Positions 36,897-49,129 of a stretch of DNA of 64,000 nucleotides are shown one piece after another. How positions within the stretch are numbered: position 1 is the first letter of the stretch; each line of letters starts with the position of its first letter. The position numbers and the translations under genes were made by a program. The notes beneath the pieces were generated by a model. It ran no database searches and was not told the DNA's origin. It worked only from the letters and a program-made list of their open reading frames with translations. This DNA comes from Meloidogyne chitwoodi (Eukaryota; Nematoda; Chromadorea; Rhabditida; Meloidogynidae). The stretch is from assembly GCA_015183035.1 (NCBI GenBank), contig JACZZP010000020.1, positions 372,001 through 436,000 on the forward strand, written 5' to 3'.

Positions 36897-38146
36897 AACA
36901 CAAAAATATTTTTTACCCAAAATTTTTTTTAACTTTCCAAATTTTTAAATATATTAATGTAATTTAATATTCCCCATGTACTGCACTACTGAGTAGAGCA
37001 CGCTTCCACTGGTTATTTTAAATAATTTTATTATTTTTATTTCGCAACTCTTTTTTATTTCTTATGGCATCTTGGATAGAGTATGCTACCTAATAAATTT
37101 AATTATTTTTTAAATTATATTTATTTAATTTCAAATTAAAATTATTTAAAATATATATAATTCATTTTTAAAATATTTTTTAAATTGTCACCATTTATCT
37201 AATGACAATGAACTTCTAAACCAAATACTATAAAAATATAAAAAATTAATAAAATATATGTTACAAATTTATTATAATAAAATTAATTTTCAATAATCAT
37301 AAAAATAATTTTTTATTATTTTATTTAGTTAATTAGTAACTAAACTTGTTTTCTTGAGCTTAGTAAATACTTATATTTTCTTCTTTAATATTTGCTTTTC
37401 TTATTATATATTAAATTTATGGATTAATTAATTAAATTAATTTTGTTAAATTATTAAATAAATTTTTAATTTTAATAAAAATATTAATTTTAATAAAAAT
37501 ATAAATTTTTATTCTAAATTGGTAACTTATAAAATTAATGTTTTTCAAATAAAAGTTAGATAAACCACTTCGATAAAATTATTATGATGAGCGTTTTGTC
37601 CATTTTGAAAATAAATCATATTTAAATTATTTTATAAAAATTTATTTAAATTAAAATATTAATAGAATAATTGTTTAATTAACAATATAATATAAAATAT
37701 TTTTATAAAATTAAATTTTAATTCGATCATTAAAGTATAATTATGGAATTGCTGCAATTAAACAGATCACTATTCTAATTTTTTTCTAAAGTACTTATTT
37801 TTATATAATTTATTTATTTATTATTTTAATATATTAAATATTTGATTATTTTTAAATTTTAATAAATATAAATTCTATTCTCTATTAATCTTAAAATTAG
37901 TTTTTGAAATAAACCATCATTGTAATACATTGTTGTGAGAGTTTGCTGCAAATTTTGAATTGATTATTTTTTTATATAAAATAAAATTTATTTATTATTT
38001 TTTAATAAATTAAATTAAACATTAAAAAAGTTAATATTATTTTTTAAAATAATATTAAAATAAAATATCAACTTATTTTTCAATAAAATATTTTTATTTA
38101 AAAAATTATTTAGATTAATATAAGTAAATATAAAACAGTCAGTGCT
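36897..38146. other. AT-rich intergenic DNA with dispersed repeats
   Basis: No gene is seen. 37170-37340 matches 48300-48510 (TTACAAATTTATTATAATAA then AAATTAATTTTCAATAATCA). 37440-38110 carries two units of the family seen at 14.7 kb. Confidence 0.5.
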
Positions 38147-38290
38147 CTATTTTTTAATTATTAAAATAATTTTAATAATTAATATTTTTATTATTTTTTT
38201 TAATTATTAAAATTATTTTAATAATTAAATATCTTATTTTTTTTTAATTTATTAAAATAATTATTAAAAATATTTTTATTATTATTTTTA
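38147..38290. repeat. Three degenerate units of the 52 bp satellite
   Basis: TTTTTTAATTATTAAAATAA-type units like those at 27890-29412, about 9 kb away, abut directly on the 108 bp satellite array. Confidence 0.8.
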
Positions 38291-38862
38291 TATATTTTTT
38301 GATTTTCAATATTTATAATCAAAATAAATTCAATAATAATTTCAGCTCTGATTTTAGCTTATTTTTCTCTTTTTCTTCAGTTTTCTATTTTTAATTTGCA
38401 ATATTTATAATCAAAATAAATTAAATACTACGATTATACTTTCACATCTTATTTTTATTTTTATTTATTTTTCTCTTAGTTCTTAAGTTTTCTATTTTTT
38501 GATTTTCAATATTTATAATTAAAATAAATTAAATACTACGATTATACTTTCACATCTTATTTTTATTTTTATTTATTTTTCTCTTAGTTCTTAAGTTTTA
38601 TATTTTTTGATTTTCAATATTTATAATTAAAATAAATTAAATACTACGATTATACTTTCACATCTTATTTTTATTTTTATTTATTTTTCTCTTAGTTCTT
38701 AAGTTTTATATTTTTTGATTTTCAATATTTATAATTAAAATAAATTAAATACTACGATTATACTTTCACATCTTATTTTTATTTTTATTTATTTTTCTCT
38801 TAGTTCTTAAGTTTTCTATTTTTTGATTTTCAATATTTATAATTAAAATAAATTAAACGAGC
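38291..38862 (+). repeat. 108/95 bp satellite, array 1
   Basis: One A-type unit (GATTTTCAATATTTATAATC followed by TTCAGCTCTGATTTTAGC) is followed by B-type units (ATACTACGATTATACTTTCA then CATCTTATTTTTATTT and CTCTTAGTTCTTAAG). The GATTTTC landmark recurs at 38501, 38609, 38717 and 38825, an exact 108 bp period. The array is cut off at the palindrome at 38863. Confidence 0.95.
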
Positions 38863-38891
38863 GTTTAGGAGCCGCTTCGCGGCTCCTAAAC
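38863..38891. other. Perfect 13 bp inverted repeat with TTC loop
   Basis: GTTTAGGAGCCGC, TTC, then the exact complement. It abuts the end of the 108 bp satellite and begins a block that recurs, degraded, at about 40060 (GGACCGCTTCCCGACTTCTA). On the other strand the loop is GAA, as in the minisatellite and the 36859 hairpin. It could be the terminal hairpin of a Helitron-like element, given the relic at 42 kb. Confidence 0.75.
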
Positions 38892-41650
38892 ACTCTTTTT
38901 AAGTTTTAAAAAACTTATACATAAAAAATATTTTTAAATATAATTAAAAAAAATTAAAATTTTAGTATTTTTAATATTTATTTTTTAAATTAAAGGTAAA
39001 ATTAATATTATAAAAATGATTTTTTTTTAAAGAAAATTATATTATTTTGTTAATTAATATTTAAATTGAAATTAATAACTAAAACATTTTTAGTATTTCA
39101 AAACTTTAAAACTTTTTAAAGCTTATTTTTTTGAATAATTTTCAGTTCTTCATTATCTTTAACATTTTCAGTCCTTTGACATTTTGACAAAGAATTTTCA
39201 ATACTTCTATTTCTTTTCTGAAGCTTTTTTATTATTCCAACATCTTTTCAAAGAATTTTCAATGCTTCATTTTCTTTTTGAAACATTTTTAATGTTTTAT
39301 CTTTCTGATCTTTTTCTTTGCTTCATCATAATAAGTTTTTCAGTGCTTCAATTCGTTTTTGAAGCATTTTTATTCTTCATTTTTATAAATATTTTAAGCT
39401 CTTCAAATACTTTTTGAAATATTTTCAATGATTAATTTACTTGTTGAAGAATTTATAATACCTTAATTTCTTCTAAAAACTTTTTCAATATTTAATCTTG
39501 TCGAAGATTCTACAATGTTTAATTTTTAAACTATTTCGTCATTTTACGAAGAACTTTCAATTCTTAATCTAATTTAAAAACATTTATCAATACTTTATTT
39601 TCTTTTTTAATCATTTTTAATTCCTAAATTATTTATTAAAGCATTTTTCAATATTTAAATTAATTGTTGAATCATTTTCAATATTTTTTGCTTTATTTTT
39701 CTAAAGCTATCTCCTTGTTTTACTCTTCTTTTAAATCATATTACATAAATAATTAAACATACTTTTTTTCTATTTTGTATTATTTTGAATTATTTTTTTT
39801 CTTCATTTTAATCATTTTTTTCTTTATTTTTTGAAGTTTTTTTATTTAAGCATTTTTCAATAACTTATATTAAAAATAAATATTAAAATTTTCAATTTAA
39901 AAATTAAACATTCAAATTAAATTAAAAACTGAAAATTTTTCAAAGCTTAATTTATTAAATCATAAAAATGTTTTTAAAGAAAAATTTAATACTAAACTTA
40001 AAAAAAAAAATGTTATTTCACTAATTTGAAATAATTATTAAAATTATTGGAATTAAAGTTAGGACCGCTTCCCGACTTCTAAACCCTATTTTTAAGTATC
40101 GAAAAACTTATTTTACATAAAAATTTTTCAATTATAATTAACAAATTTTTTTTTAGCATTTTCAATTTTTTTATAATGTAAAAGTTAAACTCAAAATGAT
40201 TGTTATTTTTTAAATAATTTTAATTTTTTTATTAATGCTTTAATTAGAGTTTATAATTAAATTAAATTCAATACTTCAGTTTTTTAAATATTTAAAACTT
40301 TAATTTTTAAAGCATTTTCATTTTTTAATATTTTCTTTACTTCGTTATTTTAAGACGAATTTTTAGTGCTTCAATTATATTTAATCATTTTTCAATATTT
40401 TTTTAAATTTTTTAATGCTTTATTATTTTAAAGCATTTTCAACACTTCACCTTCTTTTTAACATTTCTGTGCTACAGCATCTGAATCATAGTTTGTATTG
40501 CTTAAATTTAATATTATAACTTTTCAGTGCTTTAACTACACTTTTGAAACATTTTTAATATTTAAATTATATGTTTAATCATTTTCAATGCTTCTTGCTT
40601 CACTTTTCTTTTAAGAATTATATTTTCTTTATTTTTTAAAATTTTCTTTGATTAACATTTTTATTCATTTTCTCCACTTTTTTGTCATTTTTAATTACAT
40701 CATTTTTGAAACAATTTTCATTCTTCATTTTTTTTTAAATTTTCTTCGATTCACTTTGAAACATTTTAATTAAATCGTTATATATTTTCATATTTTTTTA
40801 CTTCATTTTTTCTTCTTTTATTTGAAGCATTTTTTTCATCATTTTTTAAGTATTTACTTTTTTTTGAAGAATATTTTTGTTTCACTCTTTATAAAGTTTT
40901 TTTGCTTCATTTTGTTCATTTTTTTGAACTTTTTTTTTGTTGATTCATTTTTTTGTTTATTAATTTTTTGAAACTTTATTTTTTTTAATTCCTTTCAAGC
41001 ATTTTTCTTTTTTTTAAATTCTTTTTTGTTTTTTTTTGCTTCATTTTCTTTTAAGTTTTTTATCTTTTGAATTTTTTTTTTTATTTTTTTTTGCTTCATC
41101 ATTTTTTTTAAAACATTTTGAAGCATTTTTTGGAAAATTTTCTTTGATATTTCAATTTTTTAAATAATTTTGCTTCATTTTATATGAAATGTTTTTTGTT
41201 TAGTTTTTTGAAAAATTTTTACTTCATTTATTACAATCATTTTTTACTTCATTTACTTCATTTTCTTTTATTTTTTTTTTGCTAAAATTTCATTTAAACA
41301 ATTTTAATTTCAATCTTTTTGAAATTTTTTTAAATTTTTTGAAAATTTTTTGATTAATTTGTTAAAATTTTTTTGCTTCATTTCTTTAAAATATTTTTTT
41401 CTTCATTTTTTGTTTAGTTCTGTTTTAATCATTTATTTGCTTCAATTCTTTTATAAATTTTTTTACTTCATTTTTTGAATTCTTTTTTGATTAATTTGTT
41501 TAAACATTTTTTGTTTCAATTCTTCAAAACTTATTTTGCTTCATTTTTTTCTAAGCATTTTTTATTTTATTTACATTATATCATTTTTTCATTTTCTTTA
41601 ATACATTTTAGCTTCATTTTTTAGAGCCAGAGCTTTTTAATGGTGGTCGA
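38892..41650. repeat. Pyrimidine-rich tract of degenerate GCTTCATTTT/GAAGCATTTT repeats, internally duplicated
   Basis: The plus strand is dominated by T, with recurring GCTTCATTTT and TTTTGAAGCATTTT at intervals of roughly 40 bp. The first part (38863-39900) is repeated, diverged, from about 40060 on: both begin with a hairpin-like block, then CTATTTTTAAG or CTCTTTTTAAG, then TAAAAAACTTAT-like sequence and the same T-rich tract. The open frame at 39184-39417 starts with TTG and is an effect of low complexity. No gene is called. Confidence 0.65.
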
Positions 41651-41994
41651 TCTTTTATTTTTTAATTGTATTTAAAAATTAAAGATTCATGGGGTTATTT
41701 TTTAAAAAAATATTTGTTTTTTAAAAATAATTTAGAAAAAATAATCATTTTTTGATAAAATTACGTCATTTTTTTAATAAAGAAAAAAAATTAATTTAAT
41801 TTAAAATATTAAATTTAGAAAAAAAATATTGCAAAATAATAATTAAAGGATTAGTTATTTATAAAATAATTATATTTTAATTATTTCTTCGATAGTTAAT
41901 TAAAAAAATTAATAAATTACTTTTTAAAAATTAGGTATATCATTAAATTATTTAAAAAAGTAATAAATCCATAATTTTTAAAATAAATTTATTT

Positions 41995-42499
41995 TTACAA
42001 TTTTAAATTAATTTTAATATATTTATTTAAAGGTTGAAATAAAATCCTTAAATCTAATGAGTAATCTTGAATCATATTTTCCAAATTTTTTAATTGACCA
42101 TTTTTACAACAATTATAAAATATATTTTTACTTTTATTTTTTTCTTCTAGAAATTGTATAGCTGGACAATTTTCACATTTTTCATTTAATTCCCCAAGTT
42201 TATAAATAATTATATTTAAAACATCAAATTCACTTTCAATTAACATTTTTTCTTTTTTTATTTTTATCTAAATTAATATTAATTTCTTTTAAATTACTTT
42301 TTTCTATTTCATTATTTTTTTTTAATAATTTTATAAAAATTATCTTTTTTATTTTTTCTACGTTTTTTTTTAAAATATTTGAATTATTTTCGTTAAAAAA
42401 ATTTTCTGTAACTTCTTCTAAATTTATTTTTAAATCATTCTTCCGCTTTTTAAGGGAGCTTTGAACCCTTCTTTCTTTTTGACTTTTTTTTTTAAATTT
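41995..42499 (-). pseudogene. Helitron-like ORF fragment (decayed)
   Basis: Two overlapping open frames on the minus strand. 42236-42499 has no ATG and encodes a Lys/Asn/Glu-rich stretch containing SQKERRVQSSLKKRKND. 41995-42246 (83 residues from ATG at 42246) contains CENCPAIQFLEEK (C24-x2-C27) and then YNCCKNGQLKNLE (C46-C47), followed by a hydrophobic LDLRILF. A CxxC.A..f..E block, then CC.xGkv, then p..L..L, is the pattern found upstream of the Rep/helicase part of Helitron transposons, after a basic Arg/Lys-rich region. Here the Rep and helicase domains are absent, the two parts are out of frame, and the prolines usual after the CC motif are missing. I read it as a remnant. A short independent gene is less likely. 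Confidence 0.5.
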
Positions 42500-43354
42500 T
42501 TAAACTTTCTTATTTTATTGAAAAATTAATTGATGTTGTTCGAAGTTTTTGTAGATAATTTTTTTCGATTTTTAAAAATAAATAAATTTTTTTTTATCTA
42601 AAATATTAAAAATGTGTATATATGTATATGAATTTTTTTTAATCTAATTAAAAATAAATAATTTTTTTTTTTAAAAATATTTAAAAAATTTTATATAAAA
42701 ATGTAATAAAATTAAAAAAAAATTTATAAAAAACTTTATATAAAAAAATAAATTTAAAAAATAAATATTTTAAAATTAAAATACTTAAAAAAATTTTAAC
42801 AAAATTAAAAACAAATATAATATTTTTTTAAAAAAACAAAAAATTTTTAATTTTTCTTAAACAAATAAATGTTTCAAACGTAAAATAAAACAAAAAAAAT
42901 TTATATTTTAATTTAAAAATTAATATTAAAAATTAAAAAAAACTTAAATTTAAAAAAAGTTTATCAACTTAACATCAACTTAACAAAAATTAATTTATAA
43001 TAAGAAATGAAAATCAAATATCAAATTAGCAAAATTTTTTTTATAATAAAAAAATGAAAAACAAATAATTTTATTTTTATAAAAAATATATACTATATAC
43101 ATAATGCTTTATTTTGAAATAATTTTTTTAGAAATAAATTAAACATCTTTTTAATATTAACGTAAACACCTTTTTAATGTTAGAGTTATTAAATATATTT
43201 AATATGCTATATTTTTTATTTTCTCTTTTCTTTTTATTGTTTTCATTTAATTTTTCTTTTCATATTTTCGCTTCGATAAAAATTCTCTTTTCTCTTTTAA
43301 AAAAGAAGAAAAATGCACTTTTTTAATGTAAACAAAAACTCATTTAATATAATA
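42500..43354. other. AT-rich intergenic DNA
   Basis: No gene is seen. Mostly A-rich then T-rich runs. Confidence 0.5.
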
Positions 43355-44612
43355 GATACTACGATTATACTTTCACATCTTATTTTTATTTATTTTTCTC
43401 TTAGTTCTTAAGTTTTCTATTTTTTGATTTTCAATATTTATAATCAAAATAAATTCAATAATACTTTCAGCTCTGATTTTAGCTTATTTTTCTCTCTTTT
43501 CTTCAGTTTTCTATTTTTAATTTGCAATATTTATAATCAAAATAAATTAAATACTACGATTATACTTTCACATCTTATTTTTATTTTTATTTATTTTTCT
43601 CTTAGTTCTTAAGTTTTCTATTTTTTGATTTTCAATATTTATAATTAAAATAAATTAAATACTACGATTATACTTTCACATCTTATTTTTATTTTTATTT
43701 ATTTTTCTCTTAGTTCTTAAGTTTTTTATTTTTTGATTTTCAATATTTATAATCAAAATAAATTCAATAATACTTTCAGCTCTGATTTTATCTTATTTTT
43801 CTCTCTTTTCTTCAGTTTTCTATTTTTAATTTGCAATATTTATAATCAAAATAAATTAAATACTACGATTATACTTTCACATCTTATTTTTATTTATTTT
43901 TCTCTCTTTTCTTCAGTTTTCTATTTTTAATTTGCAATATTTATAATCAAAATAAATTAAATACTACGATTATACTTTCACATCTTATTTTTATTTATTT
44001 TTCTCTTAGTTCTTAAGTTTTCTATTTTTTGATTTTCAATATTTATAATCAAAATAAATTCAATAATACTTTCAGCTCTGATTTTAGCTTATTTTTCTCT
44101 CTTTTCTTCAGTTTTCTATTTTTAATTTGCAATATTTATAATCAAAATAAATTAAATACTACGATTATACTTTCACATCTTATTTTTATTTATTTTTCTC
44201 TTAGTTCTTAAGTTTTCTATTTTTTGATTTTCAATATTTATAATCAAAATAAATTCAATAATACTTTCAGCTCTGATTTTAGCTTATTTTTCTCTCTTTT
44301 CTTCAGTTTTCTATTTTTAATTTGCAATATTTATAATCAAAATAAATTAATTACTACGATTATACTTTCACATCTTATTTTTATTTTTATTTATTTTTCT
44401 CTTAGTTCTTAAGTTTTCTATTTTTTGATTTTCAATATTTATAATCAAAATAAATTCAATAATACTTTCAGCTCTGATTTTATCTTATTTTTCTCTCTTT
44501 TCTTCAGTTTTCTATTTTTAATTTGCAATATTTATAATCAAAATAAATTAAATACTACGATTATACTTTCACATCTTATTTTTATTTATTTTTCTCTTAG
44601 TTCTTAGGTTTA
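43355..44612 (+). repeat. 108/95 bp satellite, array 2 with higher-order structure
   Basis: Same family as 38291-38862. GATTTTC landmarks fall at 43426, 43627, 43735, 44031, 44226 and 44427, so steps are 201, 108, 296, 195 and 201 bp. Most of the array is a dimer of an A unit (about 95 bp, TTCAGCTCTGATTTT) and a B unit (about 100-108 bp, TACTACGATTATACTTTCAC). The 6 bp difference between 195 and 201 is one TATTTT step. Recurrent short open frames beginning at TTG and reading IFNIYNQNKFNNTF are by-products. Confidence 0.95.
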
Positions 44613-47600
44613 AATTTTTAAATTGTATTTAATTTGTCCCTTAATTCATTTTGTTCCATACAAATAATTAAATTTCCTTTATTAATTTTTAATTAAAAAA
44701 AAAATTATTTATTTAAATTTTTTAATTAATCTTTAAAAAAAGCGAATTAAGCATTTTTTAAAAATATTTTCTAAAGGAAGTATAATTTTCTTTTAATTTT
44801 TAAGATGTAAAAAATCTCTCTTATAAAACATACTTATACTCTGAATTTTTTAATAAATTATTGGATTAAAGGTGTTTTTATTAATAAAAAATTAATTTAA
44901 ATATATAGCATATTCTAATTTTTTTTTTATTTTTTAATTTAAACTATTTTATATTTATTAATAATAATTTTTTCTTTTTGACTAAAAATATTTATAAATA
45001 TTTTATATTATGTTTAGCACATGTTTCTTGGAAAATCCTATTTTGTGATATAATAATTTATGTCAAAAAACAAAATAGGTATATATACCTAATTATTAAT
45101 TAATTATTTATTTTTTAATAAGTAGAATTTTTTATAAAATATACAAACTATTAGGAGTAAATTGGCCCTAATGTTTCAAAGTTTGATATTTTTTGGTAAT
45201 TTAATTTATTATTATTAAATTTAAAAAGTATTAATTTTTAAATTTATTAAAAAATATATTATTTTATTTTACTAAATTATATTCATAATATAAAATTAAT
45301 ATTTAAATTATTTAATTTACTTAAATTATATAAATTACATTAATAACCCTTTCTATACTCACATCGTGCTTTTCCATAATAATTTGTTGAAATATTATAA
45401 TATTAAATAATAAATTTAATTATTTTATTCCTAATTAATTAAATTATTTTATCAAACAAATAACTTTAAAAAAAATTTTTTTTATTAATTTAATTTAATA
45501 CAAACGTTTAGATTACAGTTTAATTCTGCGTATTCGTTGGGTATTCAGATTCATTTTACTTGGTGAAAATTTTTTTTTAATTTTATTATAAAATGCAATT
45601 ATTTAAATATGTATATATTACTTATAATTATTTTTATACTTATGTATAAATTTATATTTAAAATTTATTAAAATTATTTTAAGAAATTAAGTCATATATT
45701 AATTTTATATTAAAATTAATTTTTAAATAAAATTGATTATTTAATAAAATTTTTAAATATTATATTTATTAAATTAAACTTTGGCGTATTTTTATTTTTT
45801 TGCTATCTTCTATCTGCATGTTGAGTGTCATAAAAATTCCTCTATTTTTTATTTTTTTAAATTAAAATTTTAGTTGTTATAGGTTAATTTCTTTTGTAAA
45901 ATTTTAATTAATAAATTTTTTTATTAATTATTTATTTAATTTTTTTTAATTACATATTATTTTTTTCTATAATAAATTTAAAATTTTATTATTTTAAATT
46001 TATCATTAATAATATTTTTATTTAATTTTTAATCGAAGAAATAATTTATATACTGTTAGGTACGACTTCCATTTTAAGTACGGTTTCCAATGTTTTGTCT
46101 AACTTGCTATTTTTTATTTTTAAGGTAATTTTATTTAATTTATTATTATTTAAAAAAATAATTTATTTTTTTTAATTCAAGCGTTTTATAATTTTTTATT
46201 ATAAAAAAAAATTATAAAAATTATTTAAATTACATTAATACTCAAATATTAGATTCGATACTGCTAAAATCCTGTACATATATCTCAACAATCTTTTAAT
46301 ATTTTTTAATTTAATAATTATTATTATTTTGTTTTTTCTATTTATTTATTTTTAAAGAATTGTGTCGAAAATAAATTTGAATTTTTTTTTAAATTAATTA
46401 ATAAAATTGGCAGATCCAGAATGAACGTGAAAATCTCAGATGAATGCGAAACTTTTTTTTTTGGGAATTTAATTTATATTTTAAATTTTATATAAAATAT
46501 TTTTATTATAATAAAATTATTTAAATTATACTTAAAGGTTTTTATTATTTTTTTAAATTTATTTAACATTTATAATTATAAAATTTATTTTATTTTAATA
46601 AAAGCAGTTAAAGCTTGGAGATTATCAATTACCTATAGTGTAAAATTGTATATAAAAAGAAAAAGCTTAGTGTATAAAAAATAAAAATTAAACTAAATCA
46701 ATTATTTTTTAAATAAAATTAAAAAATTAAAATTAATTTAAAATTAATTTTGTATTTTCATTAGTAAAATAATTAAATATAAATTAAATTATTATTAATT
46801 TATTGAAAAATAATGAATTGAACTCTGAATAATAATAAATTTAAAAATAATGGTTTTCTATTAATTTTTATTTTAATAATTTTAATTAAATAAATTAATT
46901 TTTTATAATAAATTTATATAAATTAATTCCTGCATTATTTGATTAATATTTTTAATTTTAATATTTTTTAATTTTAATTTTTTATATAAAAAATTCTTTT
47001 TAAACTTGTAAGCATTGACCAATAGAATTAATTGAACCACAAAGATAAAGTATTAAATTTCATGTTTATTTATATAACTATTAAATATCCAATTGGAAAT
47101 TAATTTTATTATTTTTAAATTATTTAAATTTATTTTATTTTGTCAAAATTTATTTTTAAAATTTATGTAAATTATTTAAGTTTAATAAACACATAAACGT
47201 CAAGCTTGGTGATCCTCGATTATACTATAAGTCTATTTATAAATAAAATTATAAAATAATTATTTAAAAGTTCCAATTGGACTGAATTATATTTATTTAA
47301 ATTAAAATAGTAAAAAATAATTTTAAATTTAAATCATTTTAATTTTAAATAATTTGTTTATTTACATTAATAATAAAACAAAAAATAATATGAATTTGTA
47401 GAAATCTTAACTACCATATGATCAAAAAAAGTTGATGGCGTTTTTCACCAAATTAAAAATTATTTTAATTAATAAAATATTTTTTAAATCTTTTCCTTTT
47501 TATCCGATTCTGAAAGAGAAAAAAAAAGAAAGCGTGTTTGACACTTAATTAATTATTAATTTCAAATATTATACAAAAATATAATTAAATAATTTAATAA

Positions 47601-47900
47601 AAGCTTTATTAATTTTATTTATTAATGCTAACAATGACTTTATCTTACGTCTCATATTTTGTTAAAAAACCAATTTAATTTCAAATGATAATTTAGTTAA
47701 TAATTTATTTTATTAAATTTATTTTATTTTTGGAAAATTTATTTTTAAAATTGATACAAATTATTTAAGTTTAATAAAAGCACATGTATGTCTAGATTGG
47801 TTATAATCGGCAATTTTATTTCTAAATAAAATAAGTATATGAATAATAATTTATTTAATTCCAAGTATATTTATTTATTTGTTTCAGTGAAAATTTCATT
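44613..47900 (+). repeat. Large AT-rich segmental repeat, copy 1
   Basis: Collinear in patches with 49130-53110. Shared landmarks: ATTAATCTTTAAAAAAAGCG with CGAATTAAGCATTTTTTA (49270-49310), TAATACAAACGTTTAGATTA with CAGTTTAATTCTGC (50985-51015), and AAAGAATTGTGTCGAAAATAAATTTG near 46355 (52680). A smaller motif like AAAAGC..TAAAGCTTGGAGAT occurs near 46603, 47190, 47780, 52868 and 53560. No gene is seen. Confidence 0.7.
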
Positions 47901-48990
47901 TTGAACTTAACTAATTCAAATTTGAATTGTATTTAATTTTAATAAATTTTATATATTTTTTTAATATAAAAAAAATTTTTTTTAATAATATTTAAATTTT
48001 AATAAAAAAATTATTTAATCAATGTATACAAAAAGAAAAAAATGTAATTGTCTTATATCTTTTCAATATTTCAGGAAGCTTGTACACAGAGATTTTGATA
48101 TTCTCTTTCTCTTTAAAGAAAAATATTTATTTATTATTATTTATTTTATATTTTTTAAATTAAATATTATTTAATTAAAAACGAAAGCAATGTCCTAGAG
48201 GTTAGAAGATGATGTTTATAAATTAAATTATATTAAAATTTAAATTATATATTTATTTAATTTTAAATTAAAATTAATTAAAATATATTTATAAATTTTT
48301 TTAAAAATAAATTTATTTTTTAATTTGTCCATTTATCTATTTAACATGAGGAAATTTCTTGTTTTCATAGTAAACTAAATTTTATAAAAATATAAAAAAT
48401 TTAATAAAATATATTTTACAAATTTATTATAATAAAATTAATTTTTAATAATCATAAAAATATTTTTTTATTATTTTAATATTTATTTAATTAACTAAAA
48501 ATTATGTTGTTTGCTAGAACTAGAATTTCTTGAATAAATTAGCGTTTTTATTTTTTAATAATTTTTTTTATTAAAATTTTCAATTTTAATAATATTTTAA
48601 TATTTTTTTAAATTTTTTTATTAAATTAAATATATTTTATTTTTCATTTTAATTTTAAATTTTTCTAAAATAATGTTAGCACAATGCCAATTACAGTAGT
48701 CTGCAGCTAGATCTCTCAATCATGCACCTTTATTTTAAATTATTCTAATTTCTTAAAATAATTTTTTTAATTTATTATTTTTCAAAATTTATTGAATATT
48801 ATTTTTTAATTATTTATTTCTTATCAATTTTATTTTTTTTTAAACATATAAAAATTTATTTAAATTTTTTATATTACTACATATGATCTTGTCCTCGTAA
48901 AATTTTGAACATTTTAAAATTTATTTAATTTTATCATTTGCTCAAATAATTTTTTTATAAACTGTCTATTATTTTTTTTAATAATTTATT
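47901..48990. other. AT-rich intergenic DNA with repeat remnants
   Basis: 48060-48180 resembles 54715-54830 (TTTCAGGAAGCTTGTACACA and TTCAGAGAGCTTGCAGATGA, then GATTTTGA.ATT). 48300-48510 matches 37170-37340. No gene is seen. Confidence 0.5.
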
Positions 48991-49050
48991 TAATTTTTAA
49001 ATTAAATTTCTAATTTTTAAATTAAATTTCTAATTTTTAAATTAAATTTC
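48991..49050. repeat. Perfect 20 bp tandem repeat, three copies
   Basis: TAATTTTTAAATTAAATTTC repeated three times without change. Confidence 0.95.
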
Positions 49051-49129
49051 TAATAAATTGTAATAGTTTCTTTCTATCAAATTCTTTTTTTAACTACTAA
49101 TTAATATTAACATCGTTAAAATTAAAATA

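Noticed and set aside
39184..39417. 77-codon plus-strand frame rich in Phe/Leu/Ser
   Set aside because: Starts at TTG and is a translation of the degenerate T-rich GCTTCATTTT tract.
43424..44607. Five nearly identical 60-65 codon frames reading IFNIYNQNKFNNTF
   Set aside because: By-products of the 195/201 bp satellite dimer. They start at TTG, not ATG, and repeat with the array.
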